A DNA stretch of 44,370 nt from Nocardia sienata NBRC 100364 (GTDB lineage Bacteria; Actinomycetota; Actinomycetes; Mycobacteriales; Mycobacteriaceae), in NCBI RefSeq assembly GCF_001613205.1, contig NZ_BDBX01000059.1, positions 1-44,370 on the forward strand, read 5' to 3'. Below the pieces are notes generated by a model, which did no database searches, was not told the DNA's origin, and was given only the letters and a program-made list of their open reading frames with translations. This document shows positions 25,258 to 32,977 of the stretch, piece by piece. Numbering within the stretch: position 1 is the stretch's first letter; every line of letters begins with the position of its first letter. Made by a program: the position numbers and the translations under genes.

Positions 25258-26187
25258 TCAGTTCAACCGGACCCCACCCAGTTTCGCCGGATTGGCGTGG
25301 TCGTAGGCTCCCTGGATCATGCCGTCCACGACGGTGAACCCCAGGACCCGCGACGGGAATCCGGGATAGTCACCGTCACCCGGACGAGCATGGACAAGTA
25401 CTCCGAGCTGACCGTTGACCCGCACGAACTCCACGTTCTCGGCCACGAAATCGACACCCGGCCGGTCCAGGCCGTAGCGGCGGATGAGACCGAGGAACAG
25501 CCGGGCGACCTTGGCCGGCCCGAAGATGACATTGCGCGCGGTCTGGGTGGTGCCGCCGGAATCGCCGATCATCTTCGCATCCGGATGCAGCACCGCGGCC
25601 ACCGCGCGGGCATCGCCGGTACCCAGCGCCACCACCAGTTTCTGCACCGCCGCCGCGTGCTCGCCGTCGGCGGCGACCGGCGGGGTCTGTTCGCGTACGA
25701 CCTTGCGCGCGCGGGCGGCCAACTGCCGGGCCGCTTCCGGGGTGATGTCGAGGATGCCGGCGATTTCGCCGTAGGGCACCTGCAGGCCCTCGTGCAGAAC
25801 GAAAGCCACGCGCTGCGGCGGGGTGAGTTGATCGAGTACCACCAGCGCGGCCATCCGGAATTCCTGGCGCTGTACCACGGCGGCGAGCGGGTCCGGGCCG
25901 GGCGGGCCGGTCAGCGGGGTGACCACCGGCTCCGGGAGCCATTGGCCGACGTAGTTTTCCCGCCGCGCCGCGGCGCTGCGCAATCGGTCCAGGCAGAGCC
26001 GGGAGACCACGGTCGTCAACCAGGCGCGCAGGTCCTCGATCTCCGACTGCGAGGCGCCGGCCAGCCGTAACCAGCTCTCCTGGACCGCGTCCTCGGCATC
26101 GGCCACGCTGCCGGTCAGCCGGTAGGCCACCGCCAGCAGATGCCCGCGATGGGACTCGAAGAGATCGGCGAGAAGCGTGGCTACCAC
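25258..26187 (-). CDS. ECF41-family RNA polymerase sigma factor with SnoaL-like C-terminal domain
   Basis: A 309-residue sigma factor. Sigma-2 spans about residues 5-75 (FESHRGHLLAVAYRLTGSVADAEDAVQESWLRL) and sigma-4 about 115-170 (LVVLDQLTPPQRVAFVLHEGLQVPYGEIAGILDITPEAARQLAARARK). The linker carries the ECF41 hallmark YVGQWLPEPVVTP. The C-terminal 130 residues form a SnoaL-like NTF2 fold (LVVALGTGDARAVAAVLHPDAKM), known in ECF41 proteins to control sigma activity in place of an anti-sigma factor. The GTG start lies 7 nt after TAGAAT. A matching ECF41 promoter sits 2.6 kb away (28816-28842), before an AhpD/CMD-like gene. Confidence 0.9.
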   Translation of the reverse strand: MVATLLADLFESHRGHLLAVAYRLTGSVADAEDAVQESWLRLAGASQSEIEDLRAWLTTVVSRLCLDRLRSAAARRENYVGQWLPEPVVTPLTGPPGPDPLAAVVQRQEFRMAALVVLDQLTPPQRVAFVLHEGLQVPYGEIAGILDITPEAARQLAARARKVVREQTPPVAADGEHAAAVQKLVVALGTGDARAVAAVLHPDAKMIGDSGGTTQTARNVIFGPAKVARLFLGLIRRYGLDRPGVDFVAENVEFVRVNGQLGVLVHARPGDGDYPGFPSRVLGFTVVDGMIQGAYDHANPAKLGGVRLN

Positions 26188-26194
26188 CGCCGGA

Positions 26195-26200
26195 ATTCTA
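26195..26200 (-). promoter_or_regulatory. -10 element (TAGAAT) of the ECF41 sigma gene
   Basis: TAGAAT on the minus strand ends 7 nt before GTG 26187. It resembles a housekeeping -10, and no TGTCACA motif is seen here, so the sigma gene may not be self-activated. Confidence 0.5.
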
Positions 26201-26291
26201 CGGAGCCCCGCCGCCCCACCGGGCGGCGCCCCGGCGCCCCGGCCCGAGAAATCGGATGCCGCAGCCCCTCCCGGGCTGCCACCATCGACGG

Positions 26292-26867
26292 GTGGAGGAG
26301 CGCACACTGACCGACGGGACCGTCTGGCTGAGCCGGCCGGCGGAATCCGATATCGAAACGATCGTCGAATGCTGTCAGGACCCGTCGATCGCCGAATGGG
26401 TGACCATCCCGGTGCCCTACGGGCGCGCGGATGCCGAGTACTTCGTCCGCACCAGGGCGGCCGAGGGTTGGGCCGGAAACAGCCCCACCTGGGCGATCCG
26501 TTCGGGCGAGCACGGCCGTCTCATCGGGACGTTGGGGCTCGGCGTGCGGCCGCAGGACGAGGGCTCCGCCGAAATCGGGTACTGGGTCGCCGCCGAGTAC
26601 CGCCGGCAGGGACTGATGTCCCGGGCGATCGCGCTGGCATGCGATTTCGGCTTCGACCCGGACGGGATGGGACTGACCCGTATCCACTGGCGGGCTTTCG
26701 TCGGTAATCACGCCTCCGCCGCCGTGGCCCGCAAACAGGGGTTCCGCTACGAAGGCCTGGCCCGGCTGGGCAGCGTATTACGCGGAAGCCGCCGCGACCA
26801 TTGGATGGCCGCCTGCCTGAACACCGATCCGCCCGGCCCGGCGGACGGCTGGCCGGCCGGGGTCTGA
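26292..26867 (+). CDS. GNAT-family N-acetyltransferase
   Basis: A 191-residue acetyltransferase of the RimJ/RimL type (Acetyltransf_3). It opens with a beta strand (VWLSRPAESDIETIVECCQDPSIAEW). The acetyl-CoA site is EIGYWVAAEYRRQGLMSRAIALACDFGF, which has the R/Q-x-x-G-x loop as RRQGLM. WRAFVGNHASAAVARKQGFRYEG is the conserved N-x-x-S segment. The substrate (protein N-terminus or small amine) is unknown. The GTG start is the best family fit but has no clear Shine-Dalgarno. Divergent from the ECF41 gene by about 100 bp. Confidence 0.85.
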   Translation: MEERTLTDGTVWLSRPAESDIETIVECCQDPSIAEWVTIPVPYGRADAEYFVRTRAAEGWAGNSPTWAIRSGEHGRLIGTLGLGVRPQDEGSAEIGYWVAAEYRRQGLMSRAIALACDFGFDPDGMGLTRIHWRAFVGNHASAAVARKQGFRYEGLARLGSVLRGSRRDHWMAACLNTDPPGPADGWPAGV

Positions 26868-26964
26868 TCCGCGACGTTCGGTGGTAGCGGCGGGATTCAC
26901 CCGATCGCCGGCCCGGCCGCCCGCGCCGCGGACCGCTGGTCCGTACGGCGCAGCGGCCGGATCG

Positions 26965-28056
26965 TCAGCGTCGGCGGCGTTGCGCGACGGCGTCGGCCAG
27001 GCGGCCGAGCTGGGCGGCGGTGGTGTCCCAGTCCATGCAGGCATCGGTGATGGACTGGCCGTAGATGAGATCGGCGGACCGGCCCAGGGTCAGGTCCTGG
27101 CGGCCCTCGACCAGGAAGCTCTCCAGCATCACGCCGACCACACCCGGTTCACCTGCGGCCAGCCGCTCGGCGATATCGGCGACGACGACGGGCTGGCGCC
27201 GGTGGTCCTTGTTGCTGTTGCCGTGGCTGGCGTCGACCACGATCCGCTGCGGCAGTCTCGACTTCTCCAGCCGCGCGCAGGCGTCGGCCACCGAGGCCGT
27301 GTCGTAGTTGGTGCCGTTGGACCCGCCGCGCAGGATCACATGGCAGTCCTCGTTGCCCGCGGTCTGGATGAGCGCGGCCCGGCCGTCCAGATCGGTACCG
27401 GGGAACACATGACTGGCCGCGGCCGCCCGGACCCCGTCCACGGCGACCTGCACATCACCGTCGGTTCCGTTCTTGATCCCGACCGGCATGGACAGGGCGC
27501 TGCTCAGCTGCCGGTGCACCTGGCTGGCCGCGGTGCGCGCACCGATCGCGCCGTAGGAGACCAGATCCGAGATGTACTGCGGGGTGATGGGGTCGAGGAA
27601 CTCGCAGGCCACCGGCAGGCCCAGCGCCGTGATATCGAGCAGCAGCTGACGGCCGATACCCAGCCCGGTGTTGACATCGAAACTGCCGTTGAGATGCGGA
27701 TCGTTGATCAGCCCTTTCCAGCCCAGCGTGGTGCGCGGCTTCTCGAAGTAGACCCGCATGACCAGGTGCAGCCGGTCGGAGAGTTCCGCCGACGCGGCGG
27801 CCAGCCGTCGCGCGTAGTCGAGCGCGGCGACCGGATCGTGCACCGAGCACGGACCGACGACCACCATGAGGCGGTCGTCGACCCCGTTGAGAACTTCCAC
27901 GGTGGACTTACGTCCGGCCCGCACGGTAGCGGCATGATCGTCGGTGATGGCATGGACCCGGCGCACCTCGGCCGGGGAGCGCAGCGGGCTCACACTGAGG
28001 GTGCGCTGATCGTCCAGATCGGAATGTTGGGCGTCGATATCGACTGCGGTTGTCAT
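26965..28056 (-). CDS. aroF: 3-deoxy-7-phosphoheptulonate (DAHP) synthase, type I
   Basis: A 363-residue type I-alpha DAHP synthase. It condenses phosphoenolpyruvate and erythrose 4-phosphate in the first step of aromatic amino-acid synthesis. Signatures: VVVGPCSVHDPVAALDYA (PEP site), MRVYFEKPRTTLGWKGLINDP, GARTAASQVHRQLSSALSMPVGIKNGTDG, VVDASHGNSNKDH and GVMLESFLVEGRQ. The N-terminal extension suggests feedback control by an aromatic amino acid. M. tuberculosis has only a type II enzyme, so this is the corynebacterial AroF-like isozyme. The ATG at 28056 follows AGAAGGA. A long leader with an aromatic-rich short ORF precedes it. Confidence 0.93.
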   Translation of the reverse strand: MTTAVDIDAQHSDLDDQRTLSVSPLRSPAEVRRVHAITDDHAATVRAGRKSTVEVLNGVDDRLMVVVGPCSVHDPVAALDYARRLAAASAELSDRLHLVMRVYFEKPRTTLGWKGLINDPHLNGSFDVNTGLGIGRQLLLDITALGLPVACEFLDPITPQYISDLVSYGAIGARTAASQVHRQLSSALSMPVGIKNGTDGDVQVAVDGVRAAAASHVFPGTDLDGRAALIQTAGNEDCHVILRGGSNGTNYDTASVADACARLEKSRLPQRIVVDASHGNSNKDHRRQPVVVADIAERLAAGEPGVVGVMLESFLVEGRQDLTLGRSADLIYGQSITDACMDWDTTAAQLGRLADAVAQRRRR

Positions 28057-28108
28057 CGTGGGTGGTGTCCTTCTCGTTCGGGCCGACCCACGGAAAGATT
28101 CACCCGTC

Positions 28109-28129
28109 GAGCCGGTCGTCATCCGGCTC
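28109..28129 (-). promoter_or_regulatory. Hairpin in the aroF leader
   Basis: A 7-bp perfect stem (28109-28115 with 28123-28129) and a 7-nt loop between the leader peptide and aroF. Its downstream arm can also pair with AGCCGG inside the leader ORF (28179-28184), a possible alternative structure. No clear U-tract follows, so terminator function is inferred. Confidence 0.4.
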
Positions 28130-28140
28130 AGGGGAACTGG

Positions 28141-28212
28141 TCAGCGCGCGTGGTAGCCGCAGACCGACCCGCCCCGGGCCGGCTTGCTAAACCAGAAATA
28201 CACGCGCTGCAC
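28141..28212 (-). CDS. Aromatic-rich leader peptide of aroF
   Basis: A 20- to 23-codon ORF on the aroF strand, ending in TGA at 28141, about 85 nt before aroF. From GTG 28203 it reads VYFWFSKPARGGSVCGYHAR, with Tyr-Phe-Trp-Phe in a row near the start. An in-frame GTG at 28212 adds VQR. A TACCGT hexamer (28221-28226) ends 8 nt before 28212, so translation may begin at the 5' end. No Shine-Dalgarno is seen. I recall a similar leader (aroR) before corynebacterial aroF controlling it by ribosome-mediated attenuation. Scarce charged aromatic tRNAs would stall the ribosome and change downstream folding. Confidence 0.6.
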   Translation of the reverse strand: MQRVYFWFSKPARGGSVCGYHAR

Positions 28213-28311
28213 GATTGGTCACGGTACCAGGCAGCCGACCACGGAGGGGGATGCGGGGCGGAATCGCCTGAGGGAAAGTGATGCTCGACACAATCCCGCC
28301 CCGGCACCGTT

Positions 28312-28779
28312 TCAGAACTGGCCGGGCTCGTAGTTCCCGGCCGGGGTGTGCGCGAGGGCATTGAGCCGGTTCCACGCATTGATGGTGGCGACGGCGACCA
28401 GCAGGCCACCGATCTGGTCGTCGTCGTAGTGCTTGCGCACCCGCTGCCAGGTCTCCTCACTCACCCCGCCGCCGTCGGCCAGCCGGGTGCCCGCCTCGGT
28501 GAGTTCGAGCGCGGCGCGTTCGGCCTCGGTGAAGACGGTGGCCTCCCGCCAGGCGGCGACCAGGTTGATCCGCACTGTGGATTCCCCGGCGTGCAGGGCG
28601 TCCTTGGTGTGCATGTCCAGGCACATCGCGCAGCCGTTGATCTGACTGGCCCGGATTTTCACCAGTTCGTAGGTGGCAGCGGGCAGACCCGAGCTCTCGG
28701 CCACCTTACCGGCGGTGACCAGCCGCTTGACGTAGCCGGCGGTGATCTTGTTCTCGAAGAGATTCACGCGGGGTTCCAT
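28312..28779 (-). CDS. Carboxymuconolactone decarboxylase/AhpD-like protein
   Basis: A 155-residue all-helical protein of the CMD/AhpD family. The active-site segment is KIRASQINGCAMCLDMHTKDA, a CxxCxxxH motif expected in peroxidase-like thiol chemistry. The C-terminal part (VRKHYDDDQIGGLLVAVATINAWNRLNAL) matches the family. Role: probably an alkylhydroperoxidase or thiol-dependent reductase. The ATG start at 28779 gives the usual length. A perfect ECF41-type promoter lies about 37-63 nt upstream, so this gene is the predicted target of the sigma factor encoded at 25258-26187. Confidence 0.88.
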   Translation of the reverse strand: MEPRVNLFENKITAGYVKRLVTAGKVAESSGLPAATYELVKIRASQINGCAMCLDMHTKDALHAGESTVRINLVAAWREATVFTEAERAALELTEAGTRLADGGGVSEETWQRVRKHYDDDQIGGLLVAVATINAWNRLNALAHTPAGNYEPGQF

Positions 28780-28815
28780 AACCGGTTCCTTTCGTAACTG
28801 CCTTTTCACAGAGAC

Positions 28816-28842
28816 GACGACGCACCGGAACCAGGTGTGACA
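28816..28842 (-). promoter_or_regulatory. ECF41-type promoter (TGTCACA-N16-CGTC)
   Basis: On the minus strand TGTCACA (28836-28842) is followed after exactly 16 nt by CGTC (28816-28819). This is the motif described for ECF41 sigma factors before CMD, oxidoreductase and epimerase genes. The start would be near 28808, about 30 nt before the CMD-like ATG. Confidence 0.8.
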
Positions 28843-28875
28843 TCCCGCGGTGAGTGCCGCGGGCGGGCGCGCGGG

Positions 28876-29754
28876 TCAGGCCGAGAAATCGAACTTCACA
28901 TCAGTCAGCCGTTCCGAGAGTTCCCACAGCGAACGCGCGGTGAGCTGGTCCTTCGCTCGCTTCGAGCAGCCCGAGCGGCCGGGATGGCCGCGCATCCCGC
29001 CCAGTCCGGTGGGTCCGTAGTAGGCGCCCGGCTCGACCGGGGCGGTGGCGGCGAAGAGTTCCGGCAGCGCCCCCATCTCCGCACTCTGCGCGAATACTTT
29101 GTTACCGATGTTCATCACCGAATCGAGCACTGTCTCGGTATGCGACTGCAGTTCGGTGGCGGCGTAGCCCGGGTGGGCCGCCAGCGACAGCTTCGCCGAT
29201 CCGGCCGCGGTGAGGCGGCGCTGCAGTTCGAAGGCGAACAGCAGATTCGCCAATTTCGACTGGCCGTACGCCGACCAGCGCTTGTAGGGGCGCCGCTCCC
29301 AGTTGAGATCCCCGAGGTCGATGGCCCCGGCCACATGGGCACCGCTGGACAGGGTGACGACCCGCTCACCGATCTTGCCGAGCAGCAGGCCGGTGAGCGC
29401 GAAATGGCCGAGATGGTTGGTACCGATCTGCATCTCGAAGCCGTCGGCGGTACGGCGCAGCGGTACCGCCATCACGCCGGCATTGTTGATCAGGACGTCC
29501 GCGCTGCGCACCCCGGCGGCGAACTGCCGGACCGAGGACAGATCGGCCAGATCCAGCTGCCGGACCTGTGCGCGCTCACCGATCTCGTCGGCGACAGCCT
29601 GGCCTTTGCTCATATTCCGGCAGGCCAGAATCACCTGCGCCCCGGCCCCGGCCAGGGCACGCGCGGCGACGGCGCCGAGGCCGCTGTTCGCGCCGGTGAT
29701 GATGACGGTTCGACCCTGCTGGTCGGGGATGTCCCCGACGCCCCAACCACTCAT
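28876..29754 (-). CDS. Short-chain dehydrogenase/reductase
   Basis: A 292-residue NAD(P)-dependent oxidoreductase of the classical/extended retinol-dehydrogenase-like SDR group. Features: VIITGANSGLGAVAARAL (TGxxxGxG, about residues 16-33), CRN after the second strand (suggesting NADP), LINNAGVMAVP, THLG-type NHLGHFALTG, the catalytic Ser in LSSGAHV, and YGQSK (YxxxK). The substrate is unknown. The ATG start is preceded by TAGACT at 6 nt (29761-29766), a leaderless pattern. It lies 96 nt upstream of the CMD-like gene on the same strand, a pairing that fits ECF41 target modules. Confidence 0.88.
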   Translation of the reverse strand: MSGWGVGDIPDQQGRTVIITGANSGLGAVAARALAGAGAQVILACRNMSKGQAVADEIGERAQVRQLDLADLSSVRQFAAGVRSADVLINNAGVMAVPLRRTADGFEMQIGTNHLGHFALTGLLLGKIGERVVTLSSGAHVAGAIDLGDLNWERRPYKRWSAYGQSKLANLLFAFELQRRLTAAGSAKLSLAAHPGYAATELQSHTETVLDSVMNIGNKVFAQSAEMGALPELFAATAPVEPGAYYGPTGLGGMRGHPGRSGCSKRAKDQLTARSLWELSERLTDVKFDFSA

Positions 29755-29760
29755 GGGGCG

Positions 29761-29766
29761 AGTCTA
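29761..29766 (-). promoter_or_regulatory. -10 element (TAGACT) of the SDR gene
   Basis: TAGACT on the minus strand ends 6 nt before ATG 29754, with no Shine-Dalgarno. A leaderless start is likely. Confidence 0.45.
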
Positions 29767-29877
29767 ATGGGCGACGGGGAGGTGCACCGGGCGCGACGGA
29801 CCGGGTACCGCATACCGGATCCGGATCACCCGCTCGCCGCCGAGACCTCCGCGGTGGCGACGGTCTTTTCAAACGAT

Positions 29878-29896
29878 ATAGGTTTGCCTAACCTAT
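29878..29896. promoter_or_regulatory. IdeR/DtxR iron box of mbtA
   Basis: A 19-bp dyad reading ATAGGTTTGCCTAACCTAT, four differences from TTAGGTTAGGCTAACCTAA and symmetric at its ends. It lies about 60 nt before the mbtA start and should repress it when iron is plentiful. Confidence 0.85.
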
Positions 29897-29956
29897 TGAT
29901 AGACCGGAAACGCGCCGCACACGCTTCCCGAGTCCCTGTTCCCTATGAGGCATATC

Positions 29957-31567
29957 GTGACTTCCACCGCCGTCGGCACCCACCGTGACGGCTATGTTCC
30001 CTTCCCCGCGGACCTGGCCGAGACCTACCGTGCCGCCGGTTACTGGACCGGCACCACGGTGGGAGATCTGCTCCGCGAAACCGCAGCCCGCAGCCCGCAG
30101 CGTCCGGCTCTGCTCGGCGACCGGCCGCTGTCCTACGCCGAACTGGACGCCGAAGCCGACCGGATGGCCTACGGATTCCTGGCGCTCGGGATCGCGCCGG
30201 GCGACCGGGTGATCGTCCAACTGCTCAACACCCCCGAATTCGCGATCGCGCTGTTCGGGTTGTTGCGCGCCGGCATCATCCCGGTGCTCACATTGCCCGC
30301 ACACCGCCGGGCCGAGATCGAACACCTGGCCGGTCTCTCCGGCGCGGTCGCCTACCTGGTCGCCGACCGCCAGGGCGATTTCGACTACCGGCAACTGGCC
30401 GCCACCCTGGTGACCGCCGTCGAGTCGCTGCGACACGTCTTGGTCGCCGGTGACGCCGGCGAATTCACCGAGCTGATGACCATCGCCCGGGACACCGGAT
30501 CGCTGCCCGCGATCGACCCCGCCGATATCGCGCTCATGCTGGTGTCCGGCGGCACCACCGGACTCCCCAAACTCATCGCCCGCACCCACGACGACTACGT
30601 CTACAACGCCACCGCGAGCGCCGCCGTCTGCGAACTCGGCGACCGGGACGTCTATCTGGCCACCCTGCCTGCCGCGCACAATTTCCCGCTGGCCTGTCCA
30701 GGCATCCTGGGCACGGTGGCGACCGGGGGCGCACTGGCCTTCGTCACCGACCCGAGCCCGGAGAGCGCCTTCGCGGCGATCGAACGCCATCGCGTCACCG
30801 TCACCGCGGTGGTGCCACCGCTGGCGCAATTGTGGTCGGCCGCGGTGGAATGGGAGGACGCCGATATCTCGTCCTTGCGGTTGTTACAGGTCGGGGGCGC
30901 GAAACTGGCCGAGGTGAACGCCCGCGAAGTGGCCCCCGCGCTGAAGGTGACGCTGCAGCAGGTCTTCGGCATGGCCGAGGGGCTGCTGAATTTCACCAGG
31001 CTCGACGACGATCCGGATATCGTCTGCACCACCCAGGGCCGTCCGCTGTGCCCGGCGGACGAGATCAGGGTGGTCGACGAAGACGGCGTGGATGTCGCAC
31101 CGGGCGCGGAGGGCGAACTGCTCACCCGCGGCCCGTACACCCTGCGCGGCTACTACCGCGCGCCCGAACACAATGCCCGCGCCTTCACACCCGACGGTTA
31201 CTACCGCAGCGGCGATCTGGTGCGGCAGCTGCCCAGTGGCCATCTGGTGGTGTCGGGCCGCATCAAAGATGTGATCAACCGGGGCGGGGAGAATATCTCC
31301 TGCGACGAGCTCGAGGAGCATCTGCTCGCCCACCCCGCCGTCCGGCACGCGGCCGCGGTCGGCCTGCCCGATCCCGGACTCGGCGAAAAGGTCTGCGCGG
31401 TGCTGGTCGTCACCGGCGATATGCCCACTCTGGCCGAGATCAAGGAGTTCCTCACCGGGCGCGGTCTGGCGACCTACAAACTTCCGGATATCCTGCGCCG
31501 CGCGGATAGCCTGCCGCTGACCGCGGTGGGCAAGATCGACAAAAAGGCCCTCCGCGCCCAGGAGTAG
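29957..31567 (+). CDS. mbtA: Salicyl-AMP ligase MbtA-like (aryl acid adenylating enzyme)
   Basis: A 536-residue ANL-superfamily adenylase that activates an aryl acid and loads it on a carrier protein in siderophore synthesis. Motifs: LVSGGTTGLPKLIARTHDDY (P-loop-like A3), FGMAEGL (A5), YYRSGDLVR (A7), GRIKDVINRGGENIS (A8) and LPLTAVGKIDKKAL (A10, the catalytic Lys). The aryl-site segment AHNFPLACPG with Cys, and GLLNFTRLDD with Leu, fit the salicylate pattern (MbtA/YbtE) rather than the 2,3-dihydroxybenzoate one (DhbE has Ser and Val). GTG 29957 is used because TGAGG lies 6-7 nt upstream; ATG 29945 is an alternative. The IdeR box upstream fits iron control. Confidence 0.9.
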   Translation: MTSTAVGTHRDGYVPFPADLAETYRAAGYWTGTTVGDLLRETAARSPQRPALLGDRPLSYAELDAEADRMAYGFLALGIAPGDRVIVQLLNTPEFAIALFGLLRAGIIPVLTLPAHRRAEIEHLAGLSGAVAYLVADRQGDFDYRQLAATLVTAVESLRHVLVAGDAGEFTELMTIARDTGSLPAIDPADIALMLVSGGTTGLPKLIARTHDDYVYNATASAAVCELGDRDVYLATLPAAHNFPLACPGILGTVATGGALAFVTDPSPESAFAAIERHRVTVTAVVPPLAQLWSAAVEWEDADISSLRLLQVGGAKLAEVNAREVAPALKVTLQQVFGMAEGLLNFTRLDDDPDIVCTTQGRPLCPADEIRVVDEDGVDVAPGAEGELLTRGPYTLRGYYRAPEHNARAFTPDGYYRSGDLVRQLPSGHLVVSGRIKDVINRGGENISCDELEEHLLAHPAVRHAAAVGLPDPGLGEKVCAVLVVTGDMPTLAEIKEFLTGRGLATYKLPDILRRADSLPLTAVGKIDKKALRAQE

Positions 31568-31577
31568 GCCGCGGCCG

Positions 31578-31613
31578 GAGGCGGTCCCGGGCCACCGGGC
31601 CCGCGACCGTCTC
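31578..31613. terminator. Bidirectional terminator between mbtA and mbtI
   Basis: 16-bp arms (31578-31593 with 31598-31613) with one C-C mismatch and one G-U pair around a 4-nt loop, between two convergent genes. Confidence 0.75.
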
Positions 31614-31630
31614 CGCACCGGCCGGCCGCC

Positions 31631-32944
31631 CTACGCCTTCACCACATAGGGCGCCACGCTGCCCAGCTTCTCGCAGGTCTCCTCGAACTCCCGTTCGGGA
31701 AGCGACTGCGCGACCACCCCCGCTCCGGCGCGCAACCACGCGCCGGCACCGGACTGGTACACCGCGCGCAGCACCAGTGCCGCCTCCAGCGCGCCGGTCG
31801 GCGAAACCATCAGCACCGCACCGGAGTACAGACCACGCGGCCGGTCGTGCCGGAAGACCGAATCGACCCCCGGCCTCTTCGGAATACCCGAGGCGGTCAC
31901 CGACGGGAAGATGGCGTCCAGCGCGTCCCAGGCCGTACGACCTGCCGCGAGGCGCCCCTGGACGGTGGATGCCAGGTGTTGCACACTGCCGCGTTCGCGC
32001 ACCGCCATGAAATCAGAGACCGAAGTGGTGCCGGGTTCGGCGACCGTCCCGATCTCGGCGAAGCAGGTCTGCACGGAGAGGGCGTGTTCGACGATCTCCT
32101 TCGGATCGGTGACCAGCTCCGCGCGTGCGGCACTGTCCATCTCGGCGCCCAGCCCGAAGGCTCGGGTGCCGGCGAGGGGTTCGGTACTGACCGTCCGGTC
32201 GTCGTCCACCGCGAGCACCAGTTCCGGGCTGAACCCGGCAGCCTCCAGGCCGCCGAGATTCAGCAGGAAGGATCGGGCCGGCGTGTTGTGTGCCCGCCCG
32301 AGCCGGTAGGTGGCCGGGATATCCACCGCGAAGGGAAGCTCGACCTGTCGCGAGAGGATGACCTTCTGATATCGCCCGGACCCGATTTCCGCCACAGCCG
32401 CGGCGACGCGCTCACGGTAGCCGGAGGTGTCCACCCGCACATCGACCGGATGGGGTCGCGGGAGCTCGGTGTCCCGGGAACTCGCCACGGTATCGGCGAG
32501 AGCCGCGGCTTCGTCCGGATCGGCTCCGGTGATCCACACCGCCCCGGTGGCGTCGATCCGTACCTCCACGCGCGGGATCATCAGATGGACCAGGGCGGTG
32601 CCGGGGCGTAGATACTCCGTGGCGCCCAGCGACCACGCGCAGAATTCGAACGCGATCCAGCCGTAGGCATTGCGGCCGGTCATCGGAAGTTCGGCGAGCA
32701 CGCTGTCCATCACCGCGGCCGGGCTGCCGGACCAGCCGCGGACCGCGGTCTCGCCCGCCCAGGTGATCCGCAGTTCACCGGCGTCGAGTTCGACGGTGCC
32801 GATCGGGTTCGCGGCGAAGACCCATTCGCCGCCGCGCTCATAGACCACATGGTCACCGAAGTGGTCCTCGGCGGCCAGGCGCGCCATCGCCGCCGCCGGG
32901 TCGGTCACGTACTCGGCGCGTAAACGTTCGTCAGTGGTCGACAA
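31631..32944 (-). CDS. mbtI: Salicylate synthase MbtI-like
   Basis: A 437-residue chorismate-utilising enzyme (MST family). It should convert chorismate via isochorismate to salicylate, the starter for mycobactin/nocobactin. Signatures: YQKVILSRQVELP, whose Lys is the water-activating base; AAGFSPELVLAV; STEPLAGTRAFG; VTDPKEIVEH, whose acidic residues bind Mg; and GLYSGAVLMV. Length is close to M. tuberculosis MbtI (450). A TTG start at 32944 is used, with GGAGG a few nt upstream. The partner mbtA faces it tail to tail; the NRPS/PKS genes of the pathway are not in the window. An IdeR box lies about 35 nt upstream. Confidence 0.9.
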   Translation of the reverse strand: MSTTDERLRAEYVTDPAAAMARLAAEDHFGDHVVYERGGEWVFAANPIGTVELDAGELRITWAGETAVRGWSGSPAAVMDSVLAELPMTGRNAYGWIAFEFCAWSLGATEYLRPGTALVHLMIPRVEVRIDATGAVWITGADPDEAAALADTVASSRDTELPRPHPVDVRVDTSGYRERVAAAVAEIGSGRYQKVILSRQVELPFAVDIPATYRLGRAHNTPARSFLLNLGGLEAAGFSPELVLAVDDDRTVSTEPLAGTRAFGLGAEMDSAARAELVTDPKEIVEHALSVQTCFAEIGTVAEPGTTSVSDFMAVRERGSVQHLASTVQGRLAAGRTAWDALDAIFPSVTASGIPKRPGVDSVFRHDRPRGLYSGAVLMVSPTGALEAALVLRAVYQSGAGAWLRAGAGVVAQSLPEREFEETCEKLGSVAPYVVKA

Positions 32945-32977
32945 CGATCCTCCAAGGCTAACCGACCCAGCTCGGAA

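Noticed and set aside
26929..26943. CGGACC-GCT-GGTCCG as terminator between GNAT and aroF
   Set aside because: Only a 6-bp stem with no supporting context; too weak to list.
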